Assembly (NCBI GenBank): GCA_013360465.1
Contig: JABWBO010000001.1
Span: 181,785-245,784, forward strand
From: Anaerolineae bacterium
Lineage (GTDB): Bacteria > Chloroflexota > Anaerolineae > Aggregatilineales > Phototrophicaceae
Reading direction: 5' to 3'
Length of the DNA stretch: 64,000 nucleotides
This document shows positions 54,536 through 63,906 of the stretch, in pieces. The notes below the pieces were generated by a model, which had not been told where the DNA came from, made no database searches, and saw only the letters and a list, made by a program, of their open reading frames with translations. The stretch's first letter is position 1; every line of letters begins with the position of its first letter. The translations under genes and the position numbers were made by a program.

Positions 54536-55252
54536 ATGAATCGGAACGTAACGCGAACAGGAAGCCTAGCGCTGCTGCTGATCATTGTAGCGCTGGTAAC
54601 GACGCTGCCCGCCGCCGCGCAGGATGACGCGCCAGCGCGCACCATCACCGTCAGCGGCTATGGTCAGGAATCGGGAACGCCCGATGTTGCTTACCTGTAT
54701 CTGGGCGTCGACTCAACCAACGAGAACCCGACAGAAGCCTTCAATCAGGTGAACACGATGATCGAAGCTGTCAATGCTGCCGTCATGGCGCTCGGAATCG
54801 CCGGAGACGATATTCAAACCAGCAGCATCAATCTGTGGGTACAGGATTCTTTCGATCCGGCGACTGGGTCCCCGACAGGTGGACGGACCTATCGCGCTCA
54901 GAACATGGTCACGGTCACCGTGCGCGATGTGAATGCCGTTGGCGATGTCATCACCGCCGCCATCGCCGCCGGAGCGAACAGCATTAATGGGCTGTCGTTC
55001 GGCATAGCCGACCCCACCGCGCTGGCGCAGGCGGCGCGCCTGAATGCCATTGCCGATGCGCGCGCGCGGGCGGAGCAGATCGCCGCTGCGCTTGGTGTGA
55101 CGCTTGACGAACCGATCAGCGCCGACGAGAGCATCTCAGGCGGTGCGGTGTCACAGCCGATGTATGCGATGGGCATGGGCGGCGGTGCCGCAGTCAGCGA
55201 GGGGCAGCTGGCAGTTAGCGTGCAGCTGACCATCACCTACGCCATCCAGTAG
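54536..55252 (+). CDS. Secreted SIMPL-domain (DUF541) protein
   Basis: An exported protein of 238 residues with signal peptide TRTGSLALLLIIVALVTTLPAAAQ. The mature part is a SIMPL domain: RTITVSGYGQESGTPDVAYLYLGVDS, QTSSINLWVQDSFDP, NAIADARARAEQIAAALGV. SIMPL proteins form oligomeric periplasmic rings and have been linked to oxidative-stress defence and protein interactions in other bacteria. It is divergent from the sigma/DUF5667 pair. The ATG follows an AGAGGAG sequence. It ends at a terminator shared with the convergent gene. Confidence 0.88.
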   Translation: MNRNVTRTGSLALLLIIVALVTTLPAAAQDDAPARTITVSGYGQESGTPDVAYLYLGVDSTNENPTEAFNQVNTMIEAVNAAVMALGIAGDDIQTSSINLWVQDSFDPATGSPTGGRTYRAQNMVTVTVRDVNAVGDVITAAIAAGANSINGLSFGIADPTALAQAARLNAIADARARAEQIAAALGVTLDEPISADESISGGAVSQPMYAMGMGGGAAVSEGQLAVSVQLTITYAIQ

Positions 55253-55286
55253 ACCGTCTGTGCTTCAACGCCCTGGCTTCAGGGTC

Positions 55287-55328
55287 AAGCCCCTCAGACG
55301 GCGCACTGCGGTTCAGCCTGAGGGGCTT
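55287..55328. terminator. Bidirectional terminator hairpin
   Basis: Eleven-base arms AAGCCCCTCAG and CTGAGGGGCTT pair perfectly across a loop of 20 bases, in the gap between the convergent SIMPL and SH3 genes. It is followed by CGATTTG on the plus strand. Confidence 0.7.
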
Positions 55329-55346
55329 CGATTTGCCGGATGCCTA

Positions 55347-56435
55347 TCAGCCACCGGCGAGGATCGCAGCGATCTCCTCTTCTGTGAGCGATGGGGCGAT
55401 GATGATTTCTCTGGGCAAGAGTTGGACTGGGAGCAGCTGCAGAGCGTTGTCGTTGTACGGTTTAGGATCGCTGGGCGCACCAGTCGCGCTGAGGTCGTCG
55501 CCCATCGGGATTTCGACCCAGGACCCCGCCGGAACCTCGACGAACTCGCCATCGACTGCCGCGCGACCGTGACCTTCCAGGATACTGAACGACATGCTTC
55601 CCCCCGGCTGCGCCTTGATAAAAGCGGTCGAGCCGAGTTGAATATCGACATCATTTGCCCGCAGGTTGATTTGACCCATGCCTTCCGGAGTCTGTATCAG
55701 GATGCCATTCTGGGGCGCTTCGGCACAGGTAGTACCGGCGGCGCTGGAACGGAAGTAGAACGCCTGCATCGGCGCGAAAGGCACTGCATCTTCGGCGGGG
55801 TTGACGGCGATCAAAGCGCTCAGATCGCCAGCAATCTGGAGGAACTCGGCGGAGACCCATCCATACGAATCGCTGTCTGGAAGACGAATGCGCAGCCAGG
55901 TCGAACTTTCATTGCGACCATCTGCCGAAATGATTTCACCCGCTGCCACCGATCCGACGATGAACGCCTCTGTCGATGGTCGCCGCCGCACATTGAGGTT
56001 GGCGGTCGTCGTGCCGCTGATCGTCGGTAGGGCTGAGACGGCATTCTCGATTTCGACGTCACCGAATAGGAGAAAGGTGACGTTTTCACCCGGAAGGCTG
56101 TCGGGCAGGTTCGCCTGAACTTTCATCAAGGCAACCCCCCAGGTGTTGGTTTCGGGGTTGAGACCATCCAGGCGCAACGTCTCCAAATCGCCGACGCTGA
56201 CCACGTCCCCGCGCGCATCGAAGACGAAACTTACGGCATTTTCGCGCGGCGTGGCGCGCAGCGAGAAGTTGCCGTAGCAGGCTTGGTTTCGACCGGTTGC
56301 CCCACAGGAATCCTGGACAGTCGTCAATGCTTCCTGGATGGTCGCGGAACAGGTGTCAGCGGCTTGTCCTTCGAGAAGCGAGGCGCTCAGCAGGAGCGCC
56401 GCCATTATCATGGGCAGCCAGGGCAGCGATTTCAT
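55347..56435 (-). CDS. Secreted SH3/FecR-like protein
   Basis: An exported protein of 362 residues with signal peptide LPWLPMIMAALLLSASLLEGQAA. It contains several cysteines near the N-terminus (DTCSATIQEALTTVQDSCGATGRNQACYG), an SH3b module around 150-200 (TTANLNVRRRPSTEAFIVGSVAAGE, YGWVSAEFLQI), and a later region (GQINLRANDVDIQLGSTAFIKAQPGGSMSFSILEGHGRAAV) that resembles FecR-type beta structure. It is of unknown function and similar in style to the FecR-like proteins at 58-62 kb. Confidence 0.75.
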   Translation of the reverse strand: MKSLPWLPMIMAALLLSASLLEGQAADTCSATIQEALTTVQDSCGATGRNQACYGNFSLRATPRENAVSFVFDARGDVVSVGDLETLRLDGLNPETNTWGVALMKVQANLPDSLPGENVTFLLFGDVEIENAVSALPTISGTTTANLNVRRRPSTEAFIVGSVAAGEIISADGRNESSTWLRIRLPDSDSYGWVSAEFLQIAGDLSALIAVNPAEDAVPFAPMQAFYFRSSAAGTTCAEAPQNGILIQTPEGMGQINLRANDVDIQLGSTAFIKAQPGGSMSFSILEGHGRAAVDGEFVEVPAGSWVEIPMGDDLSATGAPSDPKPYNDNALQLLPVQLLPREIIIAPSLTEEEIAAILAGG

Positions 56436-56549
56436 ATCGATTCGTCACCTCATGTGTATGCAGTAACTCTACGACGAAAACGCCCCGTGAGCAAACGAGT
56501 TGTGCGTCCGCTATAATCACATCACCATCTTCTGCTGAGGATTCTGGGC

Positions 56550-58184
56550 ATGAGCTTCTGGCATGGCGGCGAAATTGTGGCGCGGGTACTGAAAGCGCAG
56601 GGCGTGAACACGCTTTATACGTTGTGTGGGGGGCATATTGCGCCCATTTATGATGGATGTCTGAATAATTCAATCTCGCTGATTGATTTTCGGCATGAGC
56701 AGGCGGCTGCCCATGCCGCTGACGCACACGCCAGGCTGACTCGCAACATTGGTGCTGCGTTGGTGACCGCCGGACCGGGGGTGACCGATGCAGTGACCGG
56801 CGTTGCCAACGCCTATCAGGCGCGCAGCCCGATGATCCTCCTCGGCGGCGCGGCGCCTTTGAAGACCAGGGGAATGGGGGCGCTTCAGGAGATGCCTCAG
56901 ACGGACATGTTCGGGGCTTTCACCAAAGCCAGCTTCACGGTTGAACGGACTGAGGATATTGCGCCCCAACTGCGCAGGGCATTCGAGATCGCGCTTCACG
57001 GAAGACCGGGTCCCGTCTTCGTCGAACTGCCCTTCGATGTCCTGTTCAATGCGGTGGATGCCCCTGACATCGGAGAGGCGATTCGCCCAGAACCTGTTGA
57101 ACCCGCCTTGGATGACCTGCAGGCGATGTTCGCGATTCTTCGCGATGCACGAAGACCGGTCGTCATCGCCGGCACACAGGTCTATTGGGAAGAGGCGCAC
57201 ACAGCGCTGCGGGCACTGGCGGACCAGACCGGTATCCCGGTGTTCACCAATGGGGCAGGACGCGGCACGCTGCCTATGGATCATCCCCAGTGCTTCAAAT
57301 CTGCCAGATCGGCAGCAACCCGCGAAGCCGATGCCATCGTCCTGATCGGCACGCCGCTCGACTTTCGGCTCAAGTACGGACGCGAAGACTGGAATCCGGC
57401 GGCGCGTCTGATCCAGGTGGAGAATGATCGCGCGGAGCTGAACCATAACCGGCAGGCTGATGTGGCGATCTGCGCCAATGCGCGCCTTGTCCTGGAAGCG
57501 CTGGCGGAAGGCTTGCAGGGTGTTCGCTATGACGATTGGCTGAAAGCGCTGCGGGCGAAGGAAGATCAGAAGGATGCTCAGCTTCAGCAGTGGATGGAAA
57601 TCGACAGCGCGCCCATCAATCACTTTCGCTTCGCTGCACAGGTCTCCGCCGCTGTCGATGAGGAGACGCTCGTCATCGGCGACGGGGGCGATATTGTGAG
57701 CGCCTGCGCGAAAGTGATCACGCTGACCCGTCCGGCGCAGTGGCTTGACCCAGGACCCTTAGGCTGTCTGGGTGTTGGTGCGCCTTTCGCCATTGCTGCC
57801 AAGCATCTGTTTCCAGAAAAGAAGGTGCTGATCATCAGCGGCGATGGGAGCTTCGGCTTGAACGGCTTCGAGTTCGATACGGCGGTGCGCTTCAACCTCC
57901 CCATCGTGAGCATCGTCGGCAATGATGCAGGATGGGGGCAGATTCGCACGCCGCAGAAAAACATGATGGGACCAGACCGTGCCGTAGCGACTTCACTCGC
58001 ACCGACTCGCTATGATCGCGTGGTTGAAGCTCTGGGCGGATATGGCGAGTATGTCGAACGAGCGGAGGAAATTCTGTCGGCGCTGCAACGCGCATTTTCC
58101 AGCGGAAAACCCGCCTGTCTGAATGTGCCAATTGATCCCGACGGCATGGTAAGGACCGGCGCGAGTACACCCTATATCGTCTAA
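56550..58184 (+). CDS. ThDP-dependent enzyme, acetolactate synthase-like
   Basis: A thiamine diphosphate enzyme of 544 residues with the full three-domain layout: GVNTLYTLCGGHIAPIYDGC, catalytic Glu50 in DFRHEQAAAHAADAHAR, AALVTAGPGVTDAVTGVANAY, and the cofactor motif GDGSFGLNGFEFDTAV...GNDAGWGQ. It is related to IlvB, 2-hydroxyacyl-CoA lyase and similar lyases. The FAD-linked features and the regulatory-subunit gene of true acetolactate synthases are absent nearby, so the physiological reaction is uncertain. It is monocistronic. Confidence 0.85.
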   Translation: MSFWHGGEIVARVLKAQGVNTLYTLCGGHIAPIYDGCLNNSISLIDFRHEQAAAHAADAHARLTRNIGAALVTAGPGVTDAVTGVANAYQARSPMILLGGAAPLKTRGMGALQEMPQTDMFGAFTKASFTVERTEDIAPQLRRAFEIALHGRPGPVFVELPFDVLFNAVDAPDIGEAIRPEPVEPALDDLQAMFAILRDARRPVVIAGTQVYWEEAHTALRALADQTGIPVFTNGAGRGTLPMDHPQCFKSARSAATREADAIVLIGTPLDFRLKYGREDWNPAARLIQVENDRAELNHNRQADVAICANARLVLEALAEGLQGVRYDDWLKALRAKEDQKDAQLQQWMEIDSAPINHFRFAAQVSAAVDEETLVIGDGGDIVSACAKVITLTRPAQWLDPGPLGCLGVGAPFAIAAKHLFPEKKVLIISGDGSFGLNGFEFDTAVRFNLPIVSIVGNDAGWGQIRTPQKNMMGPDRAVATSLAPTRYDRVVEALGGYGEYVERAEEILSALQRAFSSGKPACLNVPIDPDGMVRTGASTPYIV

Positions 58185-58189
58185 TAGGG

Positions 58190-59233
58190 TCATCCGTCGC
58201 CATAGGGCGATTCGCGAAATGTGCGATAGACCCAGGGATTGGTTACGGGCGTGCCGTAGAATGGCTGGATCAGGGCAAATTCTACCGACTGCACGTCACG
58301 CAGTTCGAGATTCTGTTCAACCTGAGTGTTCGGATAGACCGGGAAACCCGCGCATTCGAAGCTCAGATAGAAGCCGCGCATCCAGCCGAAGCCGCTGAAA
58401 CGCTGGACACGATACCATGACCCGGCTTGATTGACTCCCAGCACTTGCACCGAATCGCCCGAATCGCTGTATCCGATCACGCTGGAGGCGAGTCCCGGGC
58501 CAACACGCAAATTGAGGGCGTCACTGCCGGTGTTGACGATGGTCCCGTCACAGCCTCTCCAGATGCCGATCAGCTGCGCGGCGTGCGGATAGGGGGCAGC
58601 GCTGCTGAGAAGCGAGTGATGGGCGATCTCAGCATCCGTATAGAAGCCTTCGCCAGCGCTCACCGAACCGGACTCGGAACTGAGGTGATGCACGTAGTCT
58701 GCGGATCCATCGTGGACGGTGATGACATCCCCGCCCTCATAATCGGTCCATAGTGCTGTCAGACCATGAGGGCTGACGCGCAGAAAACCGGTATCGACGA
58801 CCAGTACAGCGTCATCATCCTCGTTGATTTGAGCGATGATGTGACCGTCGAGGTGAATCGTGAGGCGGGAGCTTCTTCCTACGCGCTCGAAACCGGTGAC
58901 GCGGATCTCACTCTCCGGCATGATCAGCAGCAGGCTGCCTTCCGCAAGGTCTACTAACACCCGTCCGCGCGAACCTGTACGGACGATGTCGCCCGTGCCC
59001 AGAAGCGAGATTGCATCCTGGCGAAGCTCGAAAGAATTCGATGCGCCGACGCGCGTCACGGTGACTGTTTCAGCGGTGATGACCAGGGGCGCAGCGGACG
59101 GCGCAGAGAACTGACTTAGGAGTAGGAACGCCGCGAAGATATTTCCACTAAACCAGAATCGTCGCAGACCCAGGTGAGCGCAGCACTCACGGATGTTAAC
59201 GCTGCGGAAGCGCGCGTTCAGGATATGTCCCAT
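58190..59233 (-). CDS. Secreted FecR/SH3-type protein
   Basis: A 347-residue exported protein. ATG 59233 gives a plausible signal segment (LRRFWFSGNIFAAFLLLSQFSAPSAA), and an ATG three bases upstream is equal. A FecR-like domain follows (NSFELRQDAISLLGTGDIVRTGSRGRVLVDLAEGSLLLIMPESEIRV), then a central region, and an SH3b module (NLRVGPGLASSVIGYSDSGDSV, FGWMRGFYL). The start overlaps the histidine-kinase gene by about 38 bases, so the three genes 62.4-58.2 kb form an operon. It ends six bases from the ThDP enzyme's stop. Confidence 0.78.
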   Translation of the reverse strand: MGHILNARFRSVNIRECCAHLGLRRFWFSGNIFAAFLLLSQFSAPSAAPLVITAETVTVTRVGASNSFELRQDAISLLGTGDIVRTGSRGRVLVDLAEGSLLLIMPESEIRVTGFERVGRSSRLTIHLDGHIIAQINEDDDAVLVVDTGFLRVSPHGLTALWTDYEGGDVITVHDGSADYVHHLSSESGSVSAGEGFYTDAEIAHHSLLSSAAPYPHAAQLIGIWRGCDGTIVNTGSDALNLRVGPGLASSVIGYSDSGDSVQVLGVNQAGSWYRVQRFSGFGWMRGFYLSFECAGFPVYPNTQVEQNLELRDVQSVEFALIQPFYGTPVTNPWVYRTFRESPYGDG

Positions 59234-61505
59234 CATTGACTGGAAGCTCCATGAAGAAAGTGCTGCCTTCGCCCTCGTCGCTTTCAAGCCACACGCGCCC
59301 ATGATGCGCTTCCACGATGGTCTTGACCAGGCTCAGCCCCAGCCCCGTCCCTTGACGATCTGCGGCTGCGCCGTGCTGCACGCGATAGAATTCTGTGAAT
59401 AGTCCGGACTGGGCTTCCGTGGGAATGCCCAAACCATTGTCCTGGACCTCAATCCTCAGTCGTGCTGCACCCTCCATACGAGCGTGCAGCACAATCCGAC
59501 CGCCATCTGGGGTGTATTTGGCTGCATTGCTCAGCAGGTTGCTCACAGCCTGCCCAAGCTGAATCGGCTCTGCCATCATAGAAGGCATGTCCTCCGCGAT
59601 GTCAAGGATGAATTCATGTTGATGGCGCTCCATCTCCGGGGCGTGTCCTTCGGCAACCTGCGAGAGCCAGAGGCTAGGAAGGACGGGTTCAAGCGGGAGT
59701 TTAGAGGAACGAAGCTGTTCAAGCTTCAGCAGGTTGACCATGATCGTGTTGATGGACTCGGCAGATCGTTTGATGCGCTCCAGCATATCGATCTGCTTCT
59801 TCGAATACGCCTCGACATCCAGGAGCAGCAGGTCAGAAAAGCCGATAATGCTGCTGAGCGGATTCCGAATATCGTGTGCTGCGATGCGAATCAGGCGTGT
59901 CTTGAGGGCAGCGAGCTGATCCAGGCTGGTCACGTCGGTCAATGCCGCGACGACGAAGTCGCTTTCGTAGACCGGAGCTGACTGAATGACAAAGGCTTTC
60001 TCGCCGACAGTGACCTTGGTCGGTGCGGAATCGCCGCTGAGCAGACTGCGCCTGACGTTATCGTGTGAGTTCTCCGGCAAGCCGCCGTGACTCAGGCGAG
60101 CCAGCAGATTTGGGCTGCCGCTGCCGAACTGTGCATCGAAAGTCCGGTTGGAGCGGATAATCTGCAAATCCCTGTTGACGATTATCAATGGCAGCGGGGA
60201 TCGCATAAACACAGCATCCAGCAGCCGCCGCTGTCCGTCGCTGCTCCGGAAGAGCTGTTCAGCGCGTTCTCTCGCGTGCCGTTCGATCCGGATCTCATAG
60301 CCGAGCGACAATCCCATCGGAAGAAGGAGGGCTAGAGTACCATCGAACAGCGAGATCAGCTCTGTTCTCAACGAGAAGTTGACAGAAGCGAAGACAAAAA
60401 GCCCCAGCAGCATAAGCGGCGCGACGACGAGCTTGCCGTACCAGCGGAGCCGCAGATACATCGCCGTACTCAGCATTGAGGCAAGAACGATCATCAGAAT
60501 CGTCGAAACCTCACCCTGTTCATAAGGAACACTGTTGCGTAACAGCGTTGTGATGGCGTGTGCCAGGATTTCTACGCCTGCAATGGGGCGTCCATCGGAG
60601 GTCAGCGGGATGTAATAGTTGTCCGAGACGCCCTGGCTGTTGACAAGCCCGACCAGGACGATTTGATCGTCGAAGACGGCGGCATCCACGCTGCCGTTGA
60701 CGACGTCGGTCAACGAGTAGATTGGAAATGGGCTGGAGAAAACACCGAAGAAGTTCTGCCGCCAGAATCCCAGATCATCATGGTACACGACCGTAGCACC
60801 GGCAAGGCTGAAACGCCCTGTCTCTGCAGCGATGAGCTGCGACGCTGCGGCGGCAGGTATTCGCAGGTAGGCGAGGTAGGTGGCAAGGCTGAAGGAGAAT
60901 GTCACGCCTCCGTTGTCGGTCTCGATGAACGACGGCTGTCGGCGAATCAGACCATCAACATCGATCACGGTGTTGACGTATGCCAGATAGTCTGCCTGCT
61001 CTGCCAGCGGGGCGATAGGTCGAAGCGATGAGGGGAAGCGAATTCCGCTCGTCGGCAGATTGCTGTCCGCCGTCAGTGTGTCCGCTCCGGCGATGGGCAG
61101 AACGATTCGTGTGCGCGACACTCCTGTTCTCGCCCGATTCAGCGCTGCTGCCAGCGCTGTGTCTCCTTCGCCGGTTTCGCTAAAGATGAGATCGAAAGCG
61201 ATGACGCGCGCGCCGCTTTCGCTGAGAAAATCGACCAGTTCGCCGTACACCGCGCGATCCCACTCGTTGGGCGATCTACCGTACGCCTGAAGACTTCGAT
61301 CATCAATTGCGATGATGGAGATGGGCGCTGAATCGTCGGCACGCTCAGACCCCACCACGCTTGAGGAACTGCCCACAAAGAACAGATCGCTCAAGCGCAA
61401 GCGGAACGTTGTGAGCAGCCCGCTCGACCAGATTCCGATCACCAGCAGGGCTGAGCAGGCGGTGATAAGGATCTGGTCTTGGCGGCGCGAAATGGCACGA
61501 AACAT
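59196..61505 (-). CDS. CHASE2-domain sensor histidine kinase
   Basis: A 769-residue membrane kinase. An N-terminal transmembrane helix is followed by a CHASE2 extracellular sensor (about 40-320; SIIAIDDRSLQAYGRSPNEWDR, ARVIAFDLIFSETGEGD, DQIVLVGLVNSQGVSDNYYIPL), three closely spaced transmembrane helices (about 335-405), a PAS-like segment (LIIVNRDLQIIRSN), the HisKA helix with His544 in IAAHDIRNPLSSIIGFSDLL, and an HATPase domain (NLLSNAAKYTPDGG, VQDNGLGIP, GTGLGLSLVKTIVEAHHG). No response regulator gene adjoins it. The flanking FecR/SH3-type genes suggest it senses an envelope condition. Confidence 0.92.
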   Translation of the reverse strand: MFRAISRRQDQILITACSALLVIGIWSSGLLTTFRLRLSDLFFVGSSSSVVGSERADDSAPISIIAIDDRSLQAYGRSPNEWDRAVYGELVDFLSESGARVIAFDLIFSETGEGDTALAAALNRARTGVSRTRIVLPIAGADTLTADSNLPTSGIRFPSSLRPIAPLAEQADYLAYVNTVIDVDGLIRRQPSFIETDNGGVTFSFSLATYLAYLRIPAAAASQLIAAETGRFSLAGATVVYHDDLGFWRQNFFGVFSSPFPIYSLTDVVNGSVDAAVFDDQIVLVGLVNSQGVSDNYYIPLTSDGRPIAGVEILAHAITTLLRNSVPYEQGEVSTILMIVLASMLSTAMYLRLRWYGKLVVAPLMLLGLFVFASVNFSLRTELISLFDGTLALLLPMGLSLGYEIRIERHARERAEQLFRSSDGQRRLLDAVFMRSPLPLIIVNRDLQIIRSNRTFDAQFGSGSPNLLARLSHGGLPENSHDNVRRSLLSGDSAPTKVTVGEKAFVIQSAPVYESDFVVAALTDVTSLDQLAALKTRLIRIAAHDIRNPLSSIIGFSDLLLLDVEAYSKKQIDMLERIKRSAESINTIMVNLLKLEQLRSSKLPLEPVLPSLWLSQVAEGHAPEMERHQHEFILDIAEDMPSMMAEPIQLGQAVSNLLSNAAKYTPDGGRIVLHARMEGAARLRIEVQDNGLGIPTEAQSGLFTEFYRVQHGAAADRQGTGLGLSLVKTIVEAHHGRVWLESDEGEGSTFFMELPVNDGTYPERALPQR

Positions 61506-61513
61506 GCTGCTGC

Positions 61514-62449
61514 CTATCCGCCTGAGGTTGCCGATTCCTGAGGCGAAGTTCCGTTAGATGTTTCGAACAACGAAGCATCCTCCGGTGCAACATCATCGGG
61601 GAAGAGCCGCAGACCAGCGCAGTTCTCGTCGATGACAGCCGTAGTCGATTGCACCCAACCGAAACCGCCCTGGAATTCGATGCGATACCACTTGCCGGCT
61701 TCTGTCACGCCTATCAGGATGTCGATGTCAGCCGCCGCAATGTAACCAACGAGCGCGGCATCAATGCTCGGCGCCTGGCGCACGTTGAGACTCACGTCGT
61801 CGATCGTGGTCAGGACAGCGGAACAGCCATCCAGCGAAGCATCCAGCGCTTCGAAGGTTGCTGCGCGCACGACATCGCTGAGTTCGCCTGCGGATTCGGC
61901 GCGGATGCCAAACCCTGGAGCGACTGCCTCAACCTCCTCCGGGTTTGCCGCTTCGACATTGCCCTCGCTGACCAGCATTGCCGACCGCCCACTCTCTTCG
62001 ACGCGAATGGCGAACTGTGTCCCCCGCGCCGCTAATGACATGGCGGGAGTCGTAACGCTGTAGCTCGATGAGGCATCCAGAGCGCGCTCAATGCGCTGAA
62101 GGGTCTGTCCCAGGATGACTTCCACCTGAAGCTCAAACGTCTGTTCATTGCCTCGAAACTGCTCGATGCGCATTTCAGTGTTGGGACGGATATCCGTTTC
62201 GATGCCGTCTGCGAAGAATGTCACGCGCGCTTCGCCTGTCGTGTCAGTGCGAATGCGATCGCCAACCCCGACGATGGCTTCTACACGAACGGCGATCCAC
62301 TGCTCAGTGTTGACTCGGTTGACCTCGACAACGCCTTCCATGACTTCAAGAAGGGCAGCCAATTCTGGCTGCTGCGCGACAACAGGCGCGAGCCCCATCA
62401 GCATCACGATGGCAACGCCTATCGCTTTCCACCAGTTTTTTGCACCCAT
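61514..62449 (-). CDS. FecR/SH3-type secreted protein
   Basis: A 311-residue exported protein with signal peptide WWKAIGVAIVMLMGLAPVVAQQ. A FecR domain covers about 35-190 (LLEVMEGVVEVNRVNTEQWIAVRVEAIVGVGDRIRT, TGEARVTFFADGIETDIRPNTEMRI, SSSYSVTTPAMSLAARGTQFAIRV, followed by a VSEGNVEA turn). An SH3b module occupies the C-terminal part (DVSLNVRQAPSIDAALVGYIAA, FGWVQSTTAVI). ATG 62449 is used, and a longer frame lacks support. It is the first gene of the FecR-kinase-FecR operon and ends eight bases before the kinase gene. Confidence 0.85.
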   Translation of the reverse strand: MGAKNWWKAIGVAIVMLMGLAPVVAQQPELAALLEVMEGVVEVNRVNTEQWIAVRVEAIVGVGDRIRTDTTGEARVTFFADGIETDIRPNTEMRIEQFRGNEQTFELQVEVILGQTLQRIERALDASSSYSVTTPAMSLAARGTQFAIRVEESGRSAMLVSEGNVEAANPEEVEAVAPGFGIRAESAGELSDVVRAATFEALDASLDGCSAVLTTIDDVSLNVRQAPSIDAALVGYIAAADIDILIGVTEAGKWYRIEFQGGFGWVQSTTAVIDENCAGLRLFPDDVAPEDASLFETSNGTSPQESATSGG

Positions 62450-62553
62450 CCGTATCGCCTTTGAGTCCGGCACACGCGCCAACGCCGACAAGCTTAACAT
62501 AGAGCTAGTACCTGTCAAGCAGGTATGCTAAGTTAAGTGTTAAAACATGCTGC

Positions 62554-63381
62554 CTATCGATCCAGCTTGACGACCGACGACCACGTACTTACCGGCTCAG
62601 GCGTCCCGGTGACTTCGCCTGCCTGCAATCCGGCAAAGCGAAGCAAGAAGCCGGCGTCACTGCCAACTCCGACGAATGTGAAACCCTGCTTGAGCCGGTC
62701 TATCGCGCCTGAAGAGTCGGCACAGAGGATGCCCGCGGTGATTCCACGCGCTTTGCAGGTGTCAACCACCTTCTGGACGGCATTCAGAAAATCAGGCTCG
62801 GCGCTCCAGTACCGGGGTTGGAGTCCATAGGAGATGTGCAGGTCGTTGGGTCCGATAAAGATCACGTCGATGCCCGGCACGCTGGCGATCTCCTCGATGT
62901 TTTCGACACCCTGCCGCGTCTCCACCTGTATGGCGACAAGAATCTGGTCATTTGCTTCGCGCGAATATTCCGCTCGGTTCGCACCAAAACCGACGAATGG
63001 CGCGAAACCGCCCACCCCGCGCTCCCCAACCGGTGGATAGCGCGAGAAACGCACGATGTCGCGCGCTTCATCGGCAGTATTGACCATCGGAACCAGCACG
63101 CCGTGTGCGCCGGCGTCGAGGACCTGTTTGATGTGAAATAGGGTTCCCGCAGGGACACGCGCTACCGGCGTAACGCGCCCTGCGCTGACATCGGCAATGG
63201 ATGACATCATGAGCGACGCGGTAGACAAGTCCGTCGCCGTATGTTCCAGGTCGACCAGCAGCCAGTTGTAGCTGCCTTGTGCCGCGAGCATCCGTGCGAC
63301 GGGAATACTGCCGAGCTGAAGCCAGAGACCAAGGGCGGGTTCGCCATTGCGCAGGCGGGAAAGTGTGGCATTCGGACGCAT
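62554..63381 (-). CDS. HpcH/HpaI family aldolase
   Basis: A class II pyruvate-type aldolase of 275 residues, in the group of 4-hydroxy-2-oxo-heptanedioate, 2-keto-3-deoxy-rhamnonate and related aldolases. Motifs are LGLWLQLGSIPVARMLAAQG, VDLEHTATDLS with the catalytic-region histidine, KQVLDAGAHGVLVPMV, the metal-ligand Glu in VAIQVETRQGVENIEEI and IFIGPNDLHISYG. Members split 2-keto-3-deoxy sugars to pyruvate and an aldehyde. No pathway partner is adjacent. A 180-base gap separates it from the divergent gnd fragment. Confidence 0.88.
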   Translation of the reverse strand: MRPNATLSRLRNGEPALGLWLQLGSIPVARMLAAQGSYNWLLVDLEHTATDLSTASLMMSSIADVSAGRVTPVARVPAGTLFHIKQVLDAGAHGVLVPMVNTADEARDIVRFSRYPPVGERGVGGFAPFVGFGANRAEYSREANDQILVAIQVETRQGVENIEEIASVPGIDVIFIGPNDLHISYGLQPRYWSAEPDFLNAVQKVVDTCKARGITAGILCADSSGAIDRLKQGFTFVGVGSDAGFLLRFAGLQAGEVTGTPEPVSTWSSVVKLDR

Positions 63382-63561
63382 TGGACCTATCTCCGATGAT
63401 ATGAACCGGCAACATACTGCTATTGTACCCGCATTGAGACCAAGACATCAGTGAGGACGGATTGAGATCGGAAATTTGGCGTGTTAGGCACGTGCGGGGA
63501 TAATGATGACGCAACTCACCGAAATCTTGCTAAATGGATGGCATCGACTCAGGAGGCGCAA

Positions 63562-63906
63562 ATGCAGCTCGCGATGATCGGTCTTGGGAAAATGGGTGCA
63601 AACATGAATTTAAGACTGCTTCGCGGCGGGCATCAGACCGTCGTGTTCAATCGCAGTCCTGAACCCATTCGGGTAGCTGCCGAAGCCGGTTCGATTCCGT
63701 CGGAAAGCGTTCCCGACCTGATTGGCAAGCTGACGACGCCGCGAGCGGTCTGGATGATGCTTCCAGCAGGGGCACCGACCGAAGCGATGCTGGATCTGCT
63801 GCTGACGCTGCTTTCGCCCGATGACATCATCATCGACGGTGGCAACAGCAACTACAAGGACACGATGCGGCGTGCAGAAAAGTGCCGAGGACACTCCATT
63901 CACTAG
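63562..63906 (+). pseudogene. gnd: 6-phosphogluconate dehydrogenase gene, truncated by an insertion
   Basis: Reads the N-terminal domain of an NAD(P)-dependent 6-phosphogluconate dehydrogenase: MQLAMIGLGKMGANMNLRLL with the GLGKMG nucleotide loop, MMLPAGAPTEAMLDLL, and IIIDGGNSNYKDTMRRAE. The family sequence stops about residue 107, followed by a few foreign residues and a TAG. AGGAGG precedes the ATG. A complete enzyme is about 300 residues or more, so roughly two thirds are missing or lie beyond an insertion. Whether an intact copy exists elsewhere cannot be seen. Confidence 0.75.
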
